In this document: positions 8,794 to 16,377 of the stretch, piece by piece
Layout: each line of letters begins with the position of its first letter
Numbering within the stretch: the stretch's first letter is position 1
Assembly: GCA_019456225.1 (NCBI GenBank)
Contig: VRUI01000031.1
Span: forward strand, 1-51,323
Length of the DNA: 51,323 nt
Reading direction: 5' to 3'
From: Planctomycetota bacterium
Lineage (GTDB): Bacteria > Planctomycetota > Phycisphaerae > Sedimentisphaerales > Anaerohalosphaeraceae
Made by a program: the position numbers and the translations under genes
The notes under the pieces: model-generated
What the model saw: only the letters and a program-made list of their open reading frames with translations
What the model was told of the DNA's origin: nothing
Database searches by the model: none

Positions 8794-9114
8794 ATGTCTG
8801 CAGCAGAATTTCATCATTTTGGCGTTCCAACGAATGTCAAACAGGAAAATGAGATTTATATCGAAGGAGCCGGCGTAAACATCACCGATGCCGAATCTCA
8901 CCCGTATGGCGTAGAATTTTTGCGTTTTGATGCCGACAGCCCCATGCCAGAGGCCGTCAAAACAAAATGCCACGCCGCATTTAAAGTCCCCGATCTCGAT
9001 GCGGCCCTAAAAGGCCAGAACGTCATAATAGAACCATTTGACGCAACCGAGACCCTAACTTGTGCTTTTATCACCGATGGTGACGCGGTTATCGAACTAA
9101 TGCAGGAAAAATAA
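8794..9114 (+). CDS. Small VOC (glyoxalase-fold) family protein
   Basis: The 106-residue product starts at the ATG at 8794, preceded by AAAGGG at 7 bases. It has the single-module betaalphabetabetabeta pattern of vicinal-oxygen-chelate proteins: EFHHFGVPT at the start, CHAAFKVPDLDAALKG in the middle, and an AFITDGDAVIELMQ end. Histidines and the terminal glutamate sit where metal ligands occur in the family. The substrate is unknown. It is monocistronic, with its own promoter. Confidence 0.62.
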   Translation: MSAAEFHHFGVPTNVKQENEIYIEGAGVNITDAESHPYGVEFLRFDADSPMPEAVKTKCHAAFKVPDLDAALKGQNVIIEPFDATETLTCAFITDGDAVIELMQEK

Positions 9115-9236
9115 CTATTTGTGTTACCCTCTATTATTAAAGGTTTTAGATATGAAAGATATTAGCAGACGCAATATGACCGGTAGCGAAAAAGAGTTAG
9201 ATTAAAGCGGTAGATCACCGTGATTCGCTAATATTT

Positions 9237-9265
9237 TTGACTTTTAGTGAAATTGCCGATATAGT
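9237..9265 (+). promoter_or_regulatory. Sigma-70-type promoter for the TPR lipoprotein gene
   Basis: TTGACT (9237-9242), a 17-base spacer and TATAGT (9260-9265) lie about 87 bases upstream of the ATG at 9352. Confidence 0.55.
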
Positions 9266-9351
9266 TTTTAACTAAACCGATTTACCCGTCGGCTTGGGAA
9301 ATATATTGGCTCGAATATTGGAAGATTATTATTTTCTTAAGGGAACTTTTC

Positions 9352-10476
9352 ATGTTTAATCGTGGAATATTTTGTAAATTCGTTTTCGTAATTCTTATTG
9401 CGTTAGCAATTGTCTTTTCCGGCTGCGGCGACCCGGATCGCAGTTCCGGTGGCCCAGGTACTGACCATAGTTCAGGGACCTGGAAAGTTGGCCGCAAAAA
9501 TGCCGATACTGAGGCAGTAAAACTGTATGTTGACGCAATGATGCTCAACGAAATCAAAGAGTGGGATGAGGCGATTAAGAAATTGAACGCCGCGGTAGAA
9601 CACGCTCCCGAATTTTCCCTGGCATACTCTTTTAAAGGTGATATTTATCAGCTTACAAAGCAATACGAAGTCAGTGCCGATTCATACGATCAAGCTACCA
9701 GGATCGACCCATGGTCATTTAAGGACTTCGCCAATCTCGGTAAGGTCTGCCAGATCATAGAGAATTTTACCAGAGCTGTTAAGGCATACGTCTCTGCCTG
9801 CGAAATAAAGACAGACAACTTTGATGTCCATCTTGGCGCCGGCAGATGCTTCTACGAGTTGGACAATTTCGATCTTGCGTTCGGATATTGTCAGCGAGCT
9901 AAGGAAATTGACCCGAATACGGGAAATGTAGATGTTTTGCTGGGTGATATACATATAGCCAAGTCTGATGCCTATTTATTGGACAAGCAGGATGATGCCG
10001 CCAAAGCGAGTTTGGCCAAGGCTGTCGCTTCTTATAAAAGGGCACTGGAGATCGATGGCAATAAGCCTGATACAATGGTCTCGTTAGCTGTAGTTTACAC
10101 AAGACAGGAAAATTTTGATTTTGCCGAAGAACTGCTTCATTCGGCTATCGAGAAGGACCCAAACAGCAGTACGGCGTTTCAATACCTTGGTTTTGTGCAG
10201 TTGAATCTGCATAAAGAAGACCTCAGCCTGGCGATGAACAGTTATAATAAAGCCGTAGAAATCGACGGTAATGATTGGATGGCACACAAGGGTCTCGGCG
10301 TAGTTTACATGCTTAAGTTCTTGATAGTCAGGGATAAAGCGGAGAAACAGAATACACTGGACAATCTGGATAAAACCTTCAAGCTCAAAGCGATGGAAAA
10401 CTGGGATGTATCACTGACTATTAAACCGGATCAGCCACATTTGAAAAAACTTTACGAGGAATGCACCAGCAACTAA
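9352..10476 (+). CDS. TPR-repeat lipoprotein
   Basis: The 374-residue protein begins with a lipoprotein signal (FVILIALAIVFSGCGD; lipid cysteine about residue 25), then a short Ser/Gly/Pro linker and about seven TPR units. The units show the usual A-x3-Y ... A ... P pattern, for example AVEHAPEFSLAYSFKGDIY and YKRALEIDGNKPDTMVSLA. Such proteins act as binding scaffolds, here anchored to a membrane and facing the periplasm. AAGGGA 8 bases upstream supports the start. lspA, which processes lipoproteins, follows 52 bases downstream on the same strand and may be cotranscribed. The partner is unknown. Confidence 0.82.
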   Translation: MFNRGIFCKFVFVILIALAIVFSGCGDPDRSSGGPGTDHSSGTWKVGRKNADTEAVKLYVDAMMLNEIKEWDEAIKKLNAAVEHAPEFSLAYSFKGDIYQLTKQYEVSADSYDQATRIDPWSFKDFANLGKVCQIIENFTRAVKAYVSACEIKTDNFDVHLGAGRCFYELDNFDLAFGYCQRAKEIDPNTGNVDVLLGDIHIAKSDAYLLDKQDDAAKASLAKAVASYKRALEIDGNKPDTMVSLAVVYTRQENFDFAEELLHSAIEKDPNSSTAFQYLGFVQLNLHKEDLSLAMNSYNKAVEIDGNDWMAHKGLGVVYMLKFLIVRDKAEKQNTLDNLDKTFKLKAMENWDVSLTIKPDQPHLKKLYEECTSN

Positions 10477-10528
10477 TTGCCATTACAGGCAGGTTTGATA
10501 GTTCACCCCGAAGGGAATACGTATAAAG

Positions 10529-11116
10529 ATGCTTGAAAGGATGCGAAATTATATTAAGGAGGTCAAATATCCTTCGCTGGGAGATCACCTTATTTTCTGG
10601 CCGATAATAGTTATCGGCGTCGCAGCCGATCTCTGGAGCAAGACGGCTGTCTTCAAGTGGCTAGGTTGGCCGGAGACTCCCAATAACGTATACCACGTCG
10701 TCGAAGGATTCTTTACAATAGTCATGCGTGAAAATACCGGGGCGGCTTTCAGCATAGCGTCAGGACAGCGAATACTTCTGCTTTCGGTGTCAATTATCGC
10801 GTTGTTTGTTGTTATCGGAATTTTTCTGTTTGGCAATATCCGCCATAGACTTATGGAAGTTGCGCTTGCTTTGTTTACTGCCGGTATATTCGGCAATCTT
10901 TACGACAGGGCTTTCAATGATGGCAAGGTAAGGGATTTCCTGGACTTTTACGTCGGCGATCATCACTGGCCGGCTTTTAATATCGCCGACAGTATGCTCT
11001 GTGTCGCCGTCGGTATGCTGGTGATATTTAACATCAAGCATTCCAAAGACACAGAAGCCCTAAACGCAAACGCCGGGCCAGATGAACAAGAACCCAAAGC
11101 GCCAGCGCAGAGATAA
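10529..11116 (+). CDS. lspA: Lipoprotein signal peptidase (signal peptidase II)
   Basis: This inner-membrane aspartyl protease cleaves lipoprotein signal peptides after lipidation. Four membrane segments are visible together with the family motifs: DLWSKTAVFKW (about 31-41), MRENTGAAFSIASGQ (about 67-81), the catalytic aspartate in GNLYDR, and the second in FNIADS. At 195 residues it is longer than usual (about 165). The extra C-terminal 25-30 residues (around TEALNANAGP and KAPAQR) are encoded by copies of a dispersed GC-rich repeat (11051-11080, 11091-11115), so the tail looks acquired and probably plays no catalytic role. Confidence 0.93.
   Translation: MLERMRNYIKEVKYPSLGDHLIFWPIIVIGVAADLWSKTAVFKWLGWPETPNNVYHVVEGFFTIVMRENTGAAFSIASGQRILLLSVSIIALFVVIGIFLFGNIRHRLMEVALALFTAGIFGNLYDRAFNDGKVRDFLDFYVGDHHWPAFNIADSMLCVAVGMLVIFNIKHSKDTEALNANAGPDEQEPKAPAQR
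11051..11080 (+). repeat. Dispersed repeat family C, copy 1 (inside lspA)
   Basis: The core AGCCCTAAACGCAAACG, followed by CCGGGCC, closely matches the intergenic copy at 20557-20584 (AGCCCTAAGCGCAAGCCGGG). It encodes part of the extra C-terminal tail of LspA. Confidence 0.65.
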
Positions 11117-11145
11117 AAAAACAAAAACCCGAAGCGTAAGGGCGT
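11091..11145 (+). repeat. Dispersed repeat family C, copies 2 and 3 (end of lspA and downstream)
   Basis: Copy 2 (11091-11115, core CCCAAAGCGCCAGCGCAGAG) supplies the last codons and stop of lspA. It is nearly identical to 11514-11537 inside the UvrC-like gene. Copy 3 (about 11127-11143, core CCCGAAGCGTAAGGGC) runs into the left arm of the palindrome at 11140. Confidence 0.6.
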
Positions 11146-11318
11146 GTTGCCCAAATACTAAATTCTAATATCTAAATCCTAAGCAAACTCAAAATACGAA
11201 TTACCGAAATTCAAAACCCTATTCTGACGCAGTCAGAAACGTTTTGAGCGTTTGAATTTAGATATTAGTGCTTGTTTAGTATTTAGAATTTAGTGCTTAG
11301 GAATTCGGCAACACGCCC
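11140..11318. repeat. Long imperfect palindromic element between lspA and the UvrC-like gene
   Basis: GGGCGTGTTGCC (11140-11151) is repeated exactly inverted as GGCAACACGCCC (11307-11318). The 155 bases between are AT-rich and built of shared words such as TAAATTCTAA, TAATATCTAAAT and CCTAAGCA on opposite strands. No coding frame is present. It fills the convergent gap and resembles a miniature mobile or repetitive element. A CGCCAGCGCAGG word right after it belongs to repeat family C. Confidence 0.6.
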
Positions 11319-11334
11319 GCCAGCGCAGGAATAA

Positions 11335-12606
11335 TCACGACTCCATTTCGAAACGCTTTCTTATCATCCATGCCAGCTTACCTGCGTCGGGTAATTCTTT
11401 CCCTGAGTTCGACGAACAGTTTATCCATATTCCCGCCGGTTTGCTTCGATAAAGAAATGAACACAAAAGTGCAAGCTGCTCGGAGTATGTTTTGTGATCG
11501 GCGCGGCTGCAGGAGCCCGAAGCGCCAGCGCAGGGATAAGACCCTTCAGTACCACCGACATCCTGCCGCCTTTTTTTCTCTGTTTTGCAATCCGCGCGGC
11601 TGCCCGACAGGGGGGCCGCGGTTAATTTCTTTAACAATGACTTATGGAATTTTTCAATCTTGTCAAGATTGAATGGCGCAAATTCAACGATGCCGGTTTC
11701 GGTGATCAGAAATGCCGACAACGTCTGCGTCTTTTTTCGTTTGCCTTTGGTTTTAACTTTTGCTGACAGGTCTATATGCAGCACCGCAACATCTTTGAGC
11801 CTGCCTGTCCATTTGTATTGGTACCTGGCAATCAGATCGAGTTGTTCGATCTGATTTTTAACGTGGTTTGCCAGTTCAAATTCCAATTCTCCGCAATAAC
11901 GTCCCATCTTTTCATTCAGCTCGGATCTGAACTCATCGACATTGCCCGACGCTGCCGATATCGCGTTTTCGATTTGCCGCTGGTATTGATCCCTGGTGAT
12001 CTTTCCGACGCATGGAGCCGGGCAGTTTTCCATTTGTAAATACGGGCAGCTTGCCGCTTTTACCGGGTTTGTCGCAAGTTCCGGGCGATGGCAAAGGGTA
12101 AAAGCGTTTTCCAGGGCATTGACAAATCCCGTCGCCGACTTGCGGCTCTGGAACGGGCCAAAAACAATTTCATCGTTTGACGGCAAAGGAGAAGATACGA
12201 TAGAAAAGCTCGGCCATTTTGCAGAAGGGTTGATCTTTACGAGGTTCAATTTTGGAAAAGAAATAAGGTCCGCGTAATTGCCCGGCCAGAGAGTTTTTGC
12301 GATGGTGGAATGGTTCATCGCGGCCTTGAAATCATTATAACAGCATAAGTAGAAAATATGCCTTACGATTGAGGTGATCTCAGGGCGTTTAGAAGGCGTT
12401 GGTGTTTCTTCGGTATACAAACGAGCCCTGGCAGTACGGCGGATGTTGGCGGCAATAAGGAGTTGAACGGGGCGATTTTCGGAATCGGCAAAAAGTATCA
12501 CCCCCTTGCACGCAGGCAGAGCAACAAGATGACAAAGTGCCTGATCTCGTTGGAGGTTCGGATCAATATCCAGACCGCCGTCAAATAGATCTTCGTATAT
12601 TACCAT
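11335..12606 (-). CDS. UvrC-like protein lacking the C-terminal nuclease (Cho-like or regulatory)
   Basis: The 423-residue product matches the N-terminal half of excinuclease UvrC: a degenerate GIY-YIG-like block (LPACKGVILFADSENRPVQL), the GPFQSRKSATGFV segment, the cysteine cluster CPYLQMENCPAPCVGKITRD, and a UvrB-binding-like helix pair (GRYCGELEFELANHVKNQIE). The catalytic Tyr and Arg of GIY-YIG are not evident. The C-terminal RNase H-like nuclease and HhH domains of UvrC are missing. Near residues 335-375 it carries an in-frame insertion built from repeat DNA (11488-11603). It may be a planctomycete UvrC paralogue with binding but uncertain cutting activity. Confidence 0.68.
   Translation of the reverse strand: MVIYEDLFDGGLDIDPNLQRDQALCHLVALPACKGVILFADSENRPVQLLIAANIRRTARARLYTEETPTPSKRPEITSIVRHIFYLCCYNDFKAAMNHSTIAKTLWPGNYADLISFPKLNLVKINPSAKWPSFSIVSSPLPSNDEIVFGPFQSRKSATGFVNALENAFTLCHRPELATNPVKAASCPYLQMENCPAPCVGKITRDQYQRQIENAISAASGNVDEFRSELNEKMGRYCGELEFELANHVKNQIEQLDLIARYQYKWTGRLKDVAVLHIDLSAKVKTKGKRKKTQTLSAFLITETGIVEFAPFNLDKIEKFHKSLLKKLTAAPLSGSRADCKTEKKRRQDVGGTEGSYPCAGASGSCSRADHKTYSEQLALLCSFLYRSKPAGIWINCSSNSGKELPDAGKLAWMIRKRFEMES
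11488..11603 (-). repeat. In-frame 93-base duplication carrying repeat family C
   Basis: TGTTTTGTGATCGGCGCGGC (11488-11507, plus TGC) and TGTTTTGCAATCCGCGCGGC (11581-11600, plus TGC) are direct repeats, 20 of 23 bases alike and 93 bases apart, exactly 31 codons. Between them lies a family C copy (11514-11537, core CCCGAAGCGCCAGCGCAGGG). In protein the duplication reads SGSRADCKT and SGSCSRADHKT, so the reading frame is kept. Confidence 0.7.
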
Positions 12607-12642
12607 CTTATAATAATCAATTATAAATAATCAATAATCAAT

Positions 12643-12670
12643 CTCAAACTGGCCAGCCGGACAGTTGGAG
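12643..12670. repeat. Stop-proximal palindrome family B, copy 1
   Basis: CTCAAACTG (12643-12651) pairs with CAGTTGGAG (12662-12670) with one mismatch. It lies directly after the stop codon of the FabZ-like gene (12672). AT-rich ATCAATTATAAAT words, like those of family A, adjoin it on the UvrC-like side. Confidence 0.5.
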
Positions 12671-12671
12671 T

Positions 12672-13145
12672 TCACACCCTCATTCCGGTTATTATAGTAT
12701 CGAAAACTTTTTTCCCGTTTACGACACCCTGTACCTCGGCACTGAACTGTCGGCTGCGAACCTTGCAAATATGACTGAGCATGTACAGTCTGTCGCCTGG
12801 GACAACAGTGCCCCTGAACTTTGTTTTTCCGATCCCTGAAAAACCGATAAAGCCGGTTAAACCGTAAACTCGCTTCATGAAAAAGCTGGCTAACTGTGCG
12901 GCTGCTTCGACCATTATTACACCTGGCATAATCGGTCTGCCGGGAATATGCCCGCGAATCCAGAATTCGTTATCAGTGACGTCTTTGTAGCCGACACACT
13001 GAAGCTTTTCGAGATCTGCCCAGTTAACAGCGTCAAGCTGGCTCATCTCAAACGATTGCGGATTTTCTTTGGCAATATCTTCTTTTCCGTACTCAATTTT
13101 GTTCAGATCAAGCGCGGAGATATCGAATAATAATATCGGAGGCAT
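12672..13145 (-). CDS. FabZ/FabA-type beta-hydroxyacyl-ACP dehydratase
   Basis: The 157-residue hot-dog-fold enzyme carries the family active site GHIPGRPIMPGVIMVEAAAQ (about 80-99), with the catalytic His and, on the partner strand, Glu. It would remove water from 3-hydroxyacyl-ACP in fatty acid synthesis. I chose the ATG at 13145 because GAGGG lies 5 bases upstream; the longest frame adds 16 unlikely residues. FabZ is usual, but the extra N-terminal about 50 residues (MPPILLFDISALDL onward) are longer than in Escherichia coli FabZ and typical of planctomycete and chlamydial-like variants (recall). The Hc1-like gene lies 117 bases upstream. Confidence 0.83.
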   Translation of the reverse strand: MPPILLFDISALDLNKIEYGKEDIAKENPQSFEMSQLDAVNWADLEKLQCVGYKDVTDNEFWIRGHIPGRPIMPGVIMVEAAAQLASFFMKRVYGLTGFIGFSGIGKTKFRGTVVPGDRLYMLSHICKVRSRQFSAEVQGVVNGKKVFDTIITGMRV

Positions 13146-13262
13146 ACGCACCCTCAGGAAGTAATAACATAATTCCGCTACTGAAATACACAAGAAATAC
13201 GCCTGATGAACTTAAAGCACTCAGTTGCATATTTCAGAGCGGAAAATGATTCTTAGCAGTGA

Positions 13263-13436
13263 TTACTGGCTTGTTCTTAGTTCGAGAATCCGATTTCGAA
13301 CTACCTGCGAAGCCTGTTTAATCTCCTGCATTTGTTTGCGAACCCGAGTACCTGCAGCTTTGTTTCCTCCGGCAGCTTTGTTAATGTCGGCTTCAATTTC
13401 GTTTACCAATGATTTGAGGTCTTCGTATTCCTGCAT
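13263..13436 (-). CDS. Hc1-like histone H1 family nucleoid protein, 57 residues
   Basis: This short gene reads MQEYEDLKSLVNEIEADI, then NKAAGGNKAAGTRVRKQM and QEIKQASQVVRNRILELR before the stop. The pattern (E-D-x-x-KA-xGNKAA-x-RVR-x-L/M-x-x-I/L) matches the N-terminal domain of chlamydial histone-like Hc1 and small planctomycete homologues. The ATG at 13434-13436 has GGAG 8 bases upstream. Helical and charged, without the lysine-rich tail of chlamydial Hc1, it likely helps compact the nucleoid. It has a candidate promoter at 13493-13521. Confidence 0.8.
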   Translation of the reverse strand: MQEYEDLKSLVNEIEADINKAAGGNKAAGTRVRKQMQEIKQASQVVRNRILELRTSQ

Positions 13437-13492
13437 CAAAACATCTCCAAAAAAGATTTAAATTACAGTTTCAGTTACAGTTATGGTTAGAA

Positions 13493-13521
13493 AGCCTAAC
13501 AATAGCTTTCACGTTTGTCAA
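13493..13521 (-). promoter_or_regulatory. Candidate promoter for the Hc1-like gene
   Basis: On the minus strand, a perfect TTGACA (13516-13521) is followed by a 17-base spacer and a weak TAGGCT (13493-13498), about 57 bases before the ATG at 13436. Confidence 0.4.
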
Positions 13522-13570
13522 ATAAAATTCCAGTGAAAAGTTTCAAACAAATCAATGAAAACTTGATCGA

Positions 13571-14047
13571 CTAGGAAAAGTGCTTTTTTGTCAACTCGGC
13601 AATTCTTTTGCCTCTTCGTGAGCACTGTTTTATTACTCTATCGTCAGGTTTGCCGATTGATACTGGACCGTAATGGTCGCCTTGTGGGTCACCCTGGATT
13701 ATCATGCCGTGAATAAGGAGGGCATGTGTCATGTTTAGTATTGTAGTTTCGTTTCCGCCGCCGATATTTGCCGAACTGCTGAAGGCAGCACCTATTTTAC
13801 CGTCAAATTTACCGTGTTTACTGACAGAATCGTCGAAAAGCTTTGCTAATGGTGCTGCCATGTGGCCATAGTAGGTAGGAGATCCAACAACGATCGCATC
13901 AGCGGCCATAAGGTCGTCTACCGATGTGTCGGCGACGCTTTTGCATTTTGTGGCGACTCCTTCGTTATTCATAGATTCGGCGATGGTCTCTGCCATCTGG
14001 CGAGTATTGCCGCTTCGTGAATAATAAACTACAAGTCCGTTTGCCAT
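13571..14047 (-). CDS. Flavodoxin-like protein (WrbA/flavodoxin family)
   Basis: The 158-residue flavodoxin-fold protein starts with the FMN phosphate loop YYSRSGNTRQMAETI (about 8-22). SPTYYGHMAAPLAKLFD (about 56-72) is the WrbA-like second flavin loop, and GKIGAAFSSSANIGGGNET (about 84-102) the third. It probably carries electrons or reduces quinones in the cytoplasm. GAGGGCAAA before the ATG sets the start. The LolA-like gene starts a few bases upstream on the same strand, so they may share a transcript. Confidence 0.85.
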   Translation of the reverse strand: MANGLVVYYSRSGNTRQMAETIAESMNNEGVATKCKSVADTSVDDLMAADAIVVGSPTYYGHMAAPLAKLFDDSVSKHGKFDGKIGAAFSSSANIGGGNETTILNMTHALLIHGMIIQGDPQGDHYGPVSIGKPDDRVIKQCSRRGKRIAELTKKHFS

Positions 14048-14067
14048 TTTGCCCTCTTAAAGAATCA

Positions 14068-14865
14068 TTATTTCTTAATAGGATGCTTATTTTCGCTGAA
14101 ATCTCTCGGCGTTTCAAGCATAAAAACGCTATCTTTTAAATTTTTATTGATTTTTGAAAGATTGAGTTTTATGTCGTATATGTCGCCTTCAGTTGATGTT
14201 GTGATTATCCTTGCCGGTAAAAACGTCTTTTTGTCGATGCGAAAATCGATAGAAGTGTAGTTTTTTGCGTATAAAGAGCCTTTTTTGGCAACTAGCTTGA
14301 GCCTTACCTCTTTATCATTGGCGTTTTTGTCCTTGGCTGGGATCGTAATATCGAAGTTTTTCCTCAGGTCCTCTTTATTACTAAAGCCTATCATAGGAAA
14401 ATCTCTGCCTATAAGCTCAAATGCGTCTACAGGTTTGTCCTTTTTGGCCTTCTGGTAGTGGTTTACGGTTTTATTCTTATAATCGACGATCTTTAGCCAT
14501 ACACCGTCAAAGAAGTACTCTTCCTTTCGTTTTTCCTTTTTTTCGTCCTCCTGCTTGAAAGTGTCAAACTTTATTACCAGTTTTGAGGCCTTGTTGGCTT
14601 TTTTATAGTAAATTTTGCCGGTTCTGGTGATCCTGGAATCGAGCAACTCGGGGTCCTGGATAAAAAGGTAATCGATCTTTGCCTGGTAAGTCTTAATTTT
14701 TGCGTTTTCGGTGTTAAGTTTTAACAGGATCACATCGATCGCGCTTAGCGGCTTGGCGGCGGGGGCCTTGTCTTTTTTTGACCCGGCGGCGCAGCAGGTA
14801 GAAGCCTCGGAAAACCCAAGCCCAATAAATAGCACTAACACTGCGATGGAAAATATTCTTAGCAT
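14068..14865 (-). CDS. LolA-like secreted lipoprotein carrier-fold protein
   Basis: The 265-residue protein has a signal peptide (FSIAVLVLFIGLGFSEAS) and the LolA/LolB-like half-barrel pattern: repeated antiparallel strands such as GKIYYKKANKASKLVIKFD, EEYFFDGVWLKIVDYKN, and a final SVFMLETPRDF. The mature N-terminus is Lys/Ala-rich. Proteins of this fold carry lipids or lipoproteins through the periplasm; the cargo here is unknown. It sits between an HAD phosphatase (13 bases upstream) and a flavodoxin (20 bases downstream), suggesting one transcript without a clear functional link. Confidence 0.72.
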   Translation of the reverse strand: MLRIFSIAVLVLFIGLGFSEASTCCAAGSKKDKAPAAKPLSAIDVILLKLNTENAKIKTYQAKIDYLFIQDPELLDSRITRTGKIYYKKANKASKLVIKFDTFKQEDEKKEKRKEEYFFDGVWLKIVDYKNKTVNHYQKAKKDKPVDAFELIGRDFPMIGFSNKEDLRKNFDITIPAKDKNANDKEVRLKLVAKKGSLYAKNYTSIDFRIDKKTFLPARIITTSTEGDIYDIKLNLSKINKNLKDSVFMLETPRDFSENKHPIKK

Positions 14866-14877
14866 AATTAAAATCCT

Positions 14878-15471
14878 TTATTTTGAGTTAATATCATCGA
14901 TTATCTTTAGCACCATGTCAAGGGTAACTATTGAAAAATCGGCATATTCATTAAATTCATCGGCATTTTGATGCGTTTCAATGAGGACACTTATCGCTCC
15001 TGCTGCTTTTGCGCTCATCAGGTCATGGACGAAATCTCCGACAACCAGCGATTCTTCGGGCTCACAACCGAACAATTTGCAAAGGTGCAGCACGCCAAAA
15101 GCGTCGGGTTTTACCGGGCCGTCTTCACGGGCGTAAATAGCATCAAAATGCAGACCGTGCTTTTGTTCTATGACGATCACGTTGCTTCTTTTATTGCGGG
15201 TAAGGATCCCGACGGCGATTGACGATCTGCTAAGCTGCAGGAGTGTCTCCTTTGCCCCGATATTGAGGGTGGATATTTCAGCAGCATGATCCTCATGGCG
15301 TTCGAGAACCGCCATTGCTTTTTCCCTCTCGCTTTCACTCATCGCTTCCAGGGCTTCGAGAATAGAAAGACTTTCATGCTTGATCCCCATTTCTCTGCGG
15401 ATCAGGTCAAAATCAAGCACTGGCTCAGTTATCGTTCCATCGAGATCAAATATTACGGTTTTTATAGACAT
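14878..15471 (-). CDS. HAD family hydrolase (phosphoglycolate phosphatase-like)
   Basis: The 197-residue product has HAD motif I in VIFDLDGTITEP (about 6-17), motif II around GILTRNKRS (about 95), and motif III/IV in KPDAFGVL and VVGDFVHDLMSAKAAG (about 125-160). A helical cap lies between I and II. It hydrolyses phosphate esters; phosphoglycolate or a beta-phosphoglucomutase-type substrate is possible. I start at ATG 15471 (MSIKTVIF); a TTG three codons upstream (15480) is an alternative. Neither has a clear Shine-Dalgarno. The gene reads into the LolA-like gene. Confidence 0.85.
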   Translation of the reverse strand: MSIKTVIFDLDGTITEPVLDFDLIRREMGIKHESLSILEALEAMSESEREKAMAVLERHEDHAAEISTLNIGAKETLLQLSRSSIAVGILTRNKRSNVIVIEQKHGLHFDAIYAREDGPVKPDAFGVLHLCKLFGCEPEESLVVGDFVHDLMSAKAAGAISVLIETHQNADEFNEYADFSIVTLDMVLKIIDDINSK

Positions 15472-15641
15472 AGGGCACAAAATATTTATACGATTGTTCC
15501 ATTATTTCAGACGCTTGTGTTCATCAGGATATCGACATCCTTTGCTTATTTTGTTAATTTTACGGAATATTTTGTCTTTTGTTCTAACAATCCCTTTTGA
15601 TTTCTATTGCCATTTGCGCCTGTTATGGTTATATTTTTGTA

Positions 15642-16352
15642 ATGGAAAATGAAATTGACATTAGAAAAGCGGCCCGGCAGTTACTCGAGATCGATGAGTT
15701 TTTTGCCGGAGATTTTACGTTACGAAACCAGCAGGACCCCGACGAGGCGCCTTATGACCAGCCGGCAGGCCTTAAAGAAATCGCAGCCGAAGCGGCGAAA
15801 TGCTGCCAGTGCGGCCTTGGCGAAACCCGGACCAACCCTGTCCCCGGTGAAGGCAATCCGAACGCAAGGGTCGTATTCGTTGGCGAAGCTCCCGGCGCAG
15901 ACGAGGATGCCCAGGGCCGTCCGTTTATCGGCAGGGCAGGCAAGCTTCTCGAAAAGATCATCAACGCTATGGGATTTAAGCGTCAGGACGTTTATATTTG
16001 CAATATTCTCAAATGCCGTCCGCCGGGCAACCGCGATCCGAAACCCGATGAGATCGAAAAATGCCTGCCGTTTCTGCATAAGCAGCTTGAGTTGATCGGC
16101 CCGGAAATTATCGTCGCACTCGGCGCACACGCGGCGCAAACTTTGCTCGAAACCAAAAAGCCAATCGGTCAGCTTCGCGGGAAATTCCATGAATACTATA
16201 CGTCCCAAGACGCCGAACCGATCAAGCTTATGCCTACGTATCACCCGGCATACCTGCTGCGGAATTACTCAGTAGATAATCGCCGCCGCGTCTGGGAAGA
16301 CATGCAAAAGGTCGTCGCAGAGTTGGGGATCGAACTGCCTACGAAGAAATAG
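15642..16352 (+). CDS. Uracil-DNA glycosylase, family 4 (iron-sulfur type)
   Basis: The 236-residue enzyme removes uracil from DNA. It has the family-4 motifs [20 protein letters not shown] (about 82-101) and HPAYLLRN (about 202-209). Cysteines for the 4Fe-4S cluster are visible: CCQC before GLGETRT, and the pair in LKCRPPGNR and EKCLPFL. I took the ATG at 15642 because the region upstream looks non-coding, but no strong ribosome binding site is visible, so the start is uncertain. It stands alone, divergent from the HAD gene. Confidence 0.92.
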   Translation: MENEIDIRKAARQLLEIDEFFAGDFTLRNQQDPDEAPYDQPAGLKEIAAEAAKCCQCGLGETRTNPVPGEGNPNARVVFVGEAPGADEDAQGRPFIGRAGKLLEKIINAMGFKRQDVYICNILKCRPPGNRDPKPDEIEKCLPFLHKQLELIGPEIIVALGAHAAQTLLETKKPIGQLRGKFHEYYTSQDAEPIKLMPTYHPAYLLRNYSVDNRRRVWEDMQKVVAELGIELPTKK

Positions 16353-16377
16353 CATCCTGTCAATCATTTCTATTCGA

